From Selaginella moellendorffii (Eukaryota; Streptophyta; Lycopodiopsida; Selaginellales; Selaginellaceae), in contig NW_003314325.1 of assembly GCF_000143415.4 (NCBI RefSeq), positions 1,052,978 through 1,116,977 on the forward strand: 64,000 bases of DNA. Direction: 5' to 3'. Of the stretch, positions 57,341 through 64,000 are shown piece by piece. Made by a program: the position numbers and the translations under genes. Every line of letters begins with the position of its first letter. The first letter of the stretch is position 1. The notes beneath the pieces are model-generated. The model was not told the origin of the DNA, did no database searches, and worked only from the letters and a program-made list of their open reading frames with translations.

Positions 57341-58398
57341 TGGCTTTCGAGTTCTTCTCCATATACCCAAACTGGGCATACTTCTATATCGAAAGGTTGC
57401 ATGGCTTGAGTCTTTGTGATATTCCATTTGCTTGCAGCGCCAGCTTGATTGAAGCTGCCAACCTCTTGGAGAATGTGTATGAAGAATTATCTGTTCACTG
57501 ACACATTTTTCTCTTGTGAAGTGGGCAAAGTGTGGCTTTTTATTATTTTGATCCAAAACTTCTACCTGTGCATTCAATCTTGTGTGACACTTTTTGATAC
57601 GTTCTAAAAGCCCATTATTCAAGTGATGGTCAGGATGCTTAAAATTCTGTGCGGCAAGCAGGTTTTACATGGAGAGCTTGGGTGGCTGCTACGGATCTCC
57701 TCCGGGAATCGGACGAGTGAAAGGCTGAGCGAAGGCTGGGCTCTTACGTAAGGTGCCTTTCTGGTATATCTTCATCTGCTTTTCAAGTCCATCAATCACT
57801 CAAACTTGATTCAAGATGCAGGAAAAGCTGGGGAAAAGCTACAGAAAAATGCGGCTTGGGTCCAAGAATGAATAAAGCACTGATCTGATCGCTTCTCCAG
57901 CATCGCCGAATCTTCTCCAACGAAGTGGAGCTCGCATCTTTGCTAAGTGCGTGTTGTATCACGCGGCCTTCGTACAAGAGGTGAGACAACGAGAAAAAGA
58001 ACTTGAGGCAACATGGCTTTCGGTGGACCTCCAACGTGGAAAGTAGATCACAAATGGGCATATATGATTCCCACATTTTCTGTGGAATGCATAGCGCATC
58101 TTTGCTTGGGGTGATCTCAAGAGGTTCTTGCTTAACTTGCGACGCGCCAGCGATCTTTCCCCTCCTCTGCTCCTCGTCCTGCCTGGCCCGCGCGAAATTC
58201 AATCTCCCGGCCATTGATTGCGAGTCTTGCGTGGGATTCGTGTCTCCATTGCCTCAGATTCCTAGCTCGCCCCGACTTGCATTCCGCTCAATCCCTTCAC
58301 CAAAGCCCTCCCCTATCCACATCGCCAGGAATTTGGTCTGAATTTCTTGCTGACCGCAGGTAACGCGAGAGCTTCCACATTCCGGGAGCTGATCGGCC
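57341..58398. other. PPR-AGO spacer, unit 2
   Basis: Matches 18460-20663 but lacks 19311-20402 (the junction is at about 58140). It includes the same decayed PPR-tail fragment at about 57915-57985. No gene. Confidence 0.6.
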
Positions 58399-61300
58399 AT
58401 GCCAAGGAGGAGAAAGACGCCCAGAGAGGATGAGAAAGGATCTTCTCCACCTTCGTCAAGCGGAGCTTCTCCACAGCCGCCGCCCCGTGCCGCCGCGAGC
58501 TCCAGCTCAAGCTCCACTCCGCCACCGCAAGCTTCACAAGATGCTTTAGCCATGGCCAGGCATCCACAATACTCGCAGCATTACCAAGTAGGAGGAACTA
58601 GTGGTGGAAGGAGTGGAGGTCAGTATAGTCAATCAAGTAGTGGCCGTGGAGGAGGAGGAACGGGAGGATATCATGGGCAGCAGCAGCCACAGCATCAGCA
58701 ACAGCCGCGACAAGCTCCAGCAGTGAGCGCACTGGTTGAGCAATTTTCTGGATTGGGTGTGGAAGTTTCAGTTCCTGCGCAACCAGCGCCACCGCAGCCG
58801 AGCGTCGTAGCTCCTCCAGCGTCTATCAAGGCCTTGAGATTTCCGCTGAGGCCCGGACGCGGCCAAACGGGGGTTAAGTGCATTGTCAAGGTGAATCACT
58901 TCTTGGCAGAGCTACCAGACAAGGATCTACACCACTATGATGTAAGTTTCTTCCTGTCACGAGCTAGTGTTTGCATCCAATTGGCTTGTTTTGCTTGCGC
59001 AGGTGACGATCACTCCCGAGGTGACATCGCGTGGTGTGAATCGAGCGGTCATGGAGCAGCTGGTTAAGCTTCACAGGGATTCCAGTTTGGGTCACAGGCT
59101 CCCAGTGTATGATGGCCGGAAAAGCCTGTACACTGCTGGGCCTTTACCCTTCCATTATAAGGACTTTCAGGTAAGTCTGCCGGAGGAAGATACACCAGTG
59201 TAGCTTAGCTTTTCTTTTCTTTTACAGCATACTGAAGAAAAGCATAAAATATCTTTCAGGTGATCTGCATCATCTTGGCCAGTTTCTGGCCGGGAGGCAA
59301 GCAGATGCTCCTCAAGAGGCCTTGCAAGTGCTGGACATAGTGCTGCGAGAGCTTCCTACCCATAGGTTCGCTCCTCTTTTCTTTGGTATCGGGTTTTTAT
59401 GTGTTTCTTTTGAGTTCTTCCAGGTATTCGCCTGTTGGACGATCGTTTTATTCACCAGACTTAGGACGTAGACAACCCCTCGGTGACGGCTTAGAAAGCT
59501 GGCCAGGGTTCTACCAGAGTTTAGGCCCACGCAAATGCGTCTTTCTCTGAATATTGGTAAGGATTATGAAATGTGATGGTATGTGTTCTGATCTATTGTT
59601 GAAGACATGTCATCTACTGCTTTCATTGAGCCGCTGCCCGTGGTGGACTTTGTTGGCAAACTCCTTAACAAGGACATAAGCAGGCCACTTTCGGACGCTG
59701 ACCGCATCAAGGTAAAGTCCCAGCTTGGTTTGCGAAGAGCGATTTTAAGATAGATCTGATTTTCTGTGCCAGATCAAAAAAGCTCTGAGAGGGGTCAAAG
59801 TGGAAGTTACACATCGCGGAACCATGCGACGAAAATACAGGATTTCTGGCTTAACTTCTCAGCCTACTCAAGAACTAATGTAAGTGTTTCTGATTGTTTG
59901 TTTTGTGTCTTATTTTGGGTTTGCAGGTTTCCTGTTGATGATAGAGGTACAATGAAATCGGTAATGGAGTATTTCCGAGATACATATCACTACACTATAC
60001 GAAGCCCATCTTTACCTTGTTTACAAGTTGGAAATCAAGAAAGACCAAATTATCTGCCAATGGAGGTGTGCAGTTTTCGTAGGCATGCAACGAACTAAGT
60101 TCATTTTTGGCTGGTTAACAGGTCTGCAAAATTGTGGAAGGACAAAGGTATACTAAACGTCTCAACGAGCGTCAAGTGACAGCCCTTCTAAAAGTAACAT
60201 GCCAACGGCCCAGGGAAAGAGAGCGCGATATTTTGCAAGTAGGATAAGAATCTTTTCCCGTTTTTGTCTCTATTTTTATTTAACTGTTCTTATGTTTTGT
60301 GCTAGACTGTTTATCATAATGCATATAATCAAGACCCATACGCCCAGGAGTTTGGGATGCGTATCAGTGACAGACTGGCTCTCGTGGAAGCTAGAATACT
60401 GCCTGCCCCATGGGTTTGTGTTTCTTCTCTTTTGTTGTCATACAATGTTCTTAAAAAATGCGGGTTTGCAGCTGAAATATCATGAAAAGGATTGCTTGCC
60501 TCAAGACGGGACCTGGAATATGATGAACAAGGTAAGCGTGCTTGGAAGAAAACTGTTCTTTTTTAATTCATATGTCTCCAGAAAATGGTCGATGGAGGGA
60601 CAGTGAACTACTGGGCATGCGTCAATTTCTCTCGTACTGTTCAAGATAATATAGCTCGGGGATTTTGTAACGACCTTGCTCAGATGTGTCTTATTTCCGG
60701 AATGGTACGGCTTTAAGAATGATCTTCAGTTTACTAATCGTATATGACATGCAGGCGTTTGCTGCTGAACCTATCATTCCAGTTCATGCTGCACGCCCAG
60801 ACCAGGTAGAACGTGCTCTGAAGTCGGTATATCGTGAAGTTCAAAGCAAGGTCAAAGGAAAGGAATTAGAGTTACTAATTGCCATATTACCCGACAACAA
60901 TGGCTCACTTTATGGTAAGAGACTTGGTTTTTTACAGATTTGCTGATAAGTTTTATTCCAGGCGACTTGAAACGAATCTGCGAAACAGACCTGGGATTGG
61001 TTTCTCAATGCTGCTTGACAAAGCATGTCTTTAAGAGAGGAAAGCAGTATCTTGCTAATGTTGCGTTGAAAATCAATGTCAAGGTAGGGCGCTTCATGCA
61101 CGATGTTCGTGAATAAGCTCAACAAGTTTGTTGTAAGGTCGGAGGCAGAAACACTGTCTTGGTGGATGCACTATCACGGAGGCTTCCTTTAGTAAGTGAT
61201 ACACCAACAATTATATTTGGAGCGGATGTTACGCATCCTCATCCTGGAGAAGATTCGAGTCCCTCGATTGCAGCGGTAAGTGTACGATTTTTCTTTTCGT

Positions 61301-62424
61301 GTGTCTCTAAATAAGCTGTGCCTGTTACAGGTTGTCGCTTCTCAGGATTGGCCAGAAGTCACGAAATACGCAGGTCTAGTGTGCGCTCAAGCTCACAGAC
61401 AAGAGTTGATCCAAGATCTGTATAAAACATGGGTTGATCCTCAGAAGGGAACCATGAATGGCGGTATGATAAGGTTAGTAGCGGTGAGTTTTTTGTTTTA
61501 CTTATTGTGCTAACATATGCAAACTTTAGAGAGCTTTTGATTTCCTTCCGAAGTGCCTCTGGATACAAACCTGGAAGAATCATCTTCTACAGAGATGGTG
61601 TGAGCGAAGGACAGTTCTACCAAGTTCTCCTTCACGAGTTGGATGCAATTAGAAAGGTTTAGTATGGAAAGACTTGGCGCATTGACTGATTCAGCTCTTC
61701 GTTTTGGACAGGCTTGCGCGTCACTCGAGCCGAACTATCAGCCTCTCGTGACGTTCGTTGTGGTCCAGAAACGGCACCACACCCGGCTATTTGCTAACGA
61801 TCACGACGATACAAGAACCATTGATAAGAGTGGAAATATCCTGCCAGGTGCTGTTGCCGTTAATAAGTGGCGAATTTAGATAACTAATGAGAGACCGTTT
61901 TCCTTCACAGGCACTGTGGTGGATTCGAAGATTTGCCATCCAACGGAGTTTGACTTCTACCTTTGCAGCCATGCCGGCATTCAGGTAAGTTGATGGAGCC
62001 CTGGCCTTTGTAGCTTTGCTCATACGACGAGATTATGTTACAGGGAACAAGCAGACCAGCTCACTATCACGTACTTTGGGACGAGAACAAGTTCACTGCC
62101 GATGGCTTGCAGTCCCTCACCAACAGCCTGTGCTACACTTACGCTCGCTGCACACGCTCAGTCTCGATAGGTAAAGACCATAGCTCTTTCCCATAGGCTT
62201 TGACAACTAAAGCACAAAGCAATCGTCTTTTTCTTTCAGTACCACCTGCATACTACGCTCACCTGGCTGCGTTCCGCGCGAGATTCTACATGGAGCCGGA
62301 CGCGTCCGAGGCTGGCTCCGTCCACCGGAACACTGCTCCCCGAGCTGGTAATCGCCAGGATGGCTCCATCCGGCCGCTGCCCGCGTTGAAGGACAAGGTT
62401 AAGAAGGTCATGTTCTACTGCTAG
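58399..62424 (+). pseudogene. Argonaute pseudogene, unit 2
   Basis: Collinear with 20664-24756, with most exons and splice sites intact. Breaks: exon 2 has an 11-bp loss plus donor loss giving TAG at 59201-59203; exon 3 lacks 44 bp just after its acceptor (about 59260); a 1-bp loss near 59521 shifts exon 4; a 9-bp in-frame loss near 60484 removes three residues next to the conserved KDCLP. The PIWI exons with the slicer residues are still open. The upstream 1.1 kb present in unit 1 is missing. A full-length protein cannot be made. A transcript could still feed small RNAs. Confidence 0.88.
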
Positions 62425-63639
62425 TCAGTATGCTACTACTCTCTTTTGCTTTTATCTCGCGTTTTTAATCTATCTGACTCCTGTTGCTTTCGCATACTTA
62501 AGTGTCCCACTAGGGGGACCTCGGTGTCAAAGTCGCGCCTTGTGTTTACTCCTGGTGGTGTACTCCATTTCGGATTCTACACTTCCACTACTGCTTCCAG
62601 TGGTAGCCAGCCCAGTCCTCGAGCGCGCAGGCTCAATGATGAAACCACCATGAAGCAGCAACAAACAAAGGAGGATCCTTGAAATCCAGCACCATAAATG
62701 CCGAGCCAGGGCGATGCAAATTGCTAACAACAAAACGCAGTCTGGAGCAGCAGCAGCAGCAGCGCAGCGCGCAGCAGTCGAACAACAGAGGATTGTCTTC
62801 ACTCTCCTGGCAAAACGGTACTGCTTTCTTTCGCTTCGTTTCCATCCATGCTCTTACCGTTGTGGCTTTGTTTATAGTTTTCTTTTGGCTCGTCTCGGCT
62901 TGGCTCTCTCTCTCTCTCTCTCTCGCTCGAGCACAGTAGGCTTTTAAACCAAAGAATCCTGGATGCGAATTTATGGTCCCTCGGGTATGACATGCTCTCT
63001 CACCATTGCGTTGGAAGTTATTTGTGGCCATGTCACTATGACATGCCTGGCAAAAACGCAGCGTAGGCGTTTTCATCATCATGCCACACTGTGGCCTGCC
63101 TGGTCGTTGTTAAGCACTCGCACACTTTCTCTTTACTGCTAATGTCACACAGGTAAGCGCGAGTGAGCAAGCGAGCACAAGCGAGCGAGCAAAGCAAAGC
63201 AAAGCCAAGCAAGCAAACGTGAGTGGAAATCTCGCAGGAACTTGAATGGATTGCTGCAAGCTACCTAGGCCTGCATACGCTCTGCTTGCTTGTCGAGCGA
63301 GAGGAACAAAGTGATGTGAAATCCAGTCCAAGCTTCTGTCCATCCAGGGATTGAGAAGAGAGAGATGGATAGCGTAGGACTTTTGGATCGATCAATATGA
63401 ACCCGTCCGACTTGTATGGATAAGTTGGAACTTTTGGATTGATCAGTTTGACTATGAACTTATAAGATCCTAGAGCCTTGGATAAGTGGAACTTGATCTT
63501 AGTAAGCTTACACTTCTATCGGGGTTTTTTTTTCTTATAGACAGGGAAAAAACGAAACAAGCAAGCGACAAAAGTTTCGCTTTGAAACTCTCGATTGTTT
63601 TCTCTTTTCTGCGATGGATCTTGTCTTGATGATCGACGA
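62425..63639. other. AGO-MYB intergenic region, unit 2 (empty site)
   Basis: Convergent 3' ends. CCATCCATGC at about 62843-62853 is the unfilled target of the 29.5-kb insertion of unit 1. Also holds CAGCAG and (TC)n microsatellites. Confidence 0.7.
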
Positions 63640-64000
63640 TCAGGCGCCGACACCCAGGAAATCTATGAAATCCTGGGCGGGCTTGTTGTGATCTTCGTCG
63701 CCGACGTCCTGGGAAGACTGCTCCACGCTGATGCACGAAATCGCACCGTCGGACGCGCTGAGTTGCTGCTGCTGTTGATCGAGACGGTAGAGATGAGCCT
63801 GGTGCTGGAATTGGTGCTGCGTCTTCTTCCACAGCTCGAGCTGGAGGTCACTGGCGAGATTGCCGCTGGACGGCTCGTTTGCATGGCCCCGGCTTCTAAT
63901 CGCATTGCTGCTGTTCTTCACGGTAGCATTGTTTGTGGACGTGAAATCCGTGGTACTGCTCGTGGTGCCGCTCAAGGCGTCACGTAAGTTGTTTTGCCCG
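63640..64000 (-). CDS. R2R3-MYB transcription factor, C-terminal part (runs off window)
   Basis: The minus-strand frame enters at the window edge with GQNNLRDALSG and ends DFIDFLGVGA with TGA at 63640-63642. The tail DFIDFLGVG is the conserved C-terminal motif of subgroup 21-like MYBs (MYB52/54/56/105/117 relatives). It is rich in Ser, Gln and Asn, with a Gln run. The MYB repeats lie beyond 64000. Compared with the unit-1 copy it has no stop in this part, so this is the likely functional gene. Confidence 0.75.
   Translation of the reverse strand, partial: GQNNLRDALSGTTSSTTDFTSTNNATVKNSSNAIRSRGHANEPSSGNLASDLQLELWKKTQHQFQHQAHLYRLDQQQQQLSASDGAISCISVEQSSQDVGDEDHNKPAQDFIDFLGVGA

Overview
The window looks like nuclear DNA of a seed-free land plant, most likely a lycophyte such as Selaginella. 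The evidence is the set of plant gene families (AGO1-type Argonaute, S-motif-rich PPR protein, R2R3-MYB), the very short introns (19 introns of 47-69 nt in the Argonaute gene), an intronless PPR gene, TTTAGGG-type telomeric repeats and a dense load of plant retroelements. The species name is an inference.

Host genes. A gene trio PPR - AGO - MYB is tandemly duplicated. Unit 1 has an intact PPR gene (16138-18459) and an intact 20-exon Argonaute gene (20664-24756, 1003 codons, all four slicer residues present). Unit 2 has a 5'-truncated, deleted PPR pseudogene (from 56442), an Argonaute pseudogene (58399-62424) and the 3' end of a MYB gene that runs off the right edge (63640-64000). The MYB of unit 1 (55496-56441) is cut inside its R3 repeat and joined directly to the PPR fragment of unit 2 at 56441/56442. 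That join is the tandem-duplication breakpoint.

Insertions. A 29.5-kb block (25172-54636) separates AGO unit 1 from its MYB. It is bounded by 55-bp inverted repeats and a 3-bp target duplication (ATC), and unit 2 preserves the empty site. Its own degenerate DDE integrase-type transposase lies near 51.2-51.7 kb. Nested in it are a complete 7.2-kb LTR element without coding capacity (28284-35490, TSD TGTAG) and a second copy of a complex DNA transposon (36096-50681). The first copy of that transposon lies at 1293-9797.

The complex transposon is the most novel part. It carries a plus-strand DDE/RNase H-like transposase (DUF7869-like) and, divergently on the minus strand, a long gene or gene pair with a ParB/sulfiredoxin-like domain, acidic and repeat-rich linkers and an FCP1-like HAD phosphatase domain. 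Both copies are broken by different lesions. The element is studded with about 40 copies of a 22-bp palindrome (half-sites ATGGCRTGNGG and CCNCAYGCCAT). I found these nowhere else in the window except in a fragment copied from the element. Several sit inside introns of only 47-56 nt, and one is the insertion site of a 1645-bp solo LTR.

The rest is retroelement debris: a gag zinc-knuckle remnant and nested LTRs (1-1292), a 2.1-kb LTR carrying a copied piece of the transposon (10058-12178), a MULE/FAR1-like SWIM-domain fragment (12311-12862), and AT-rich decayed repeats.
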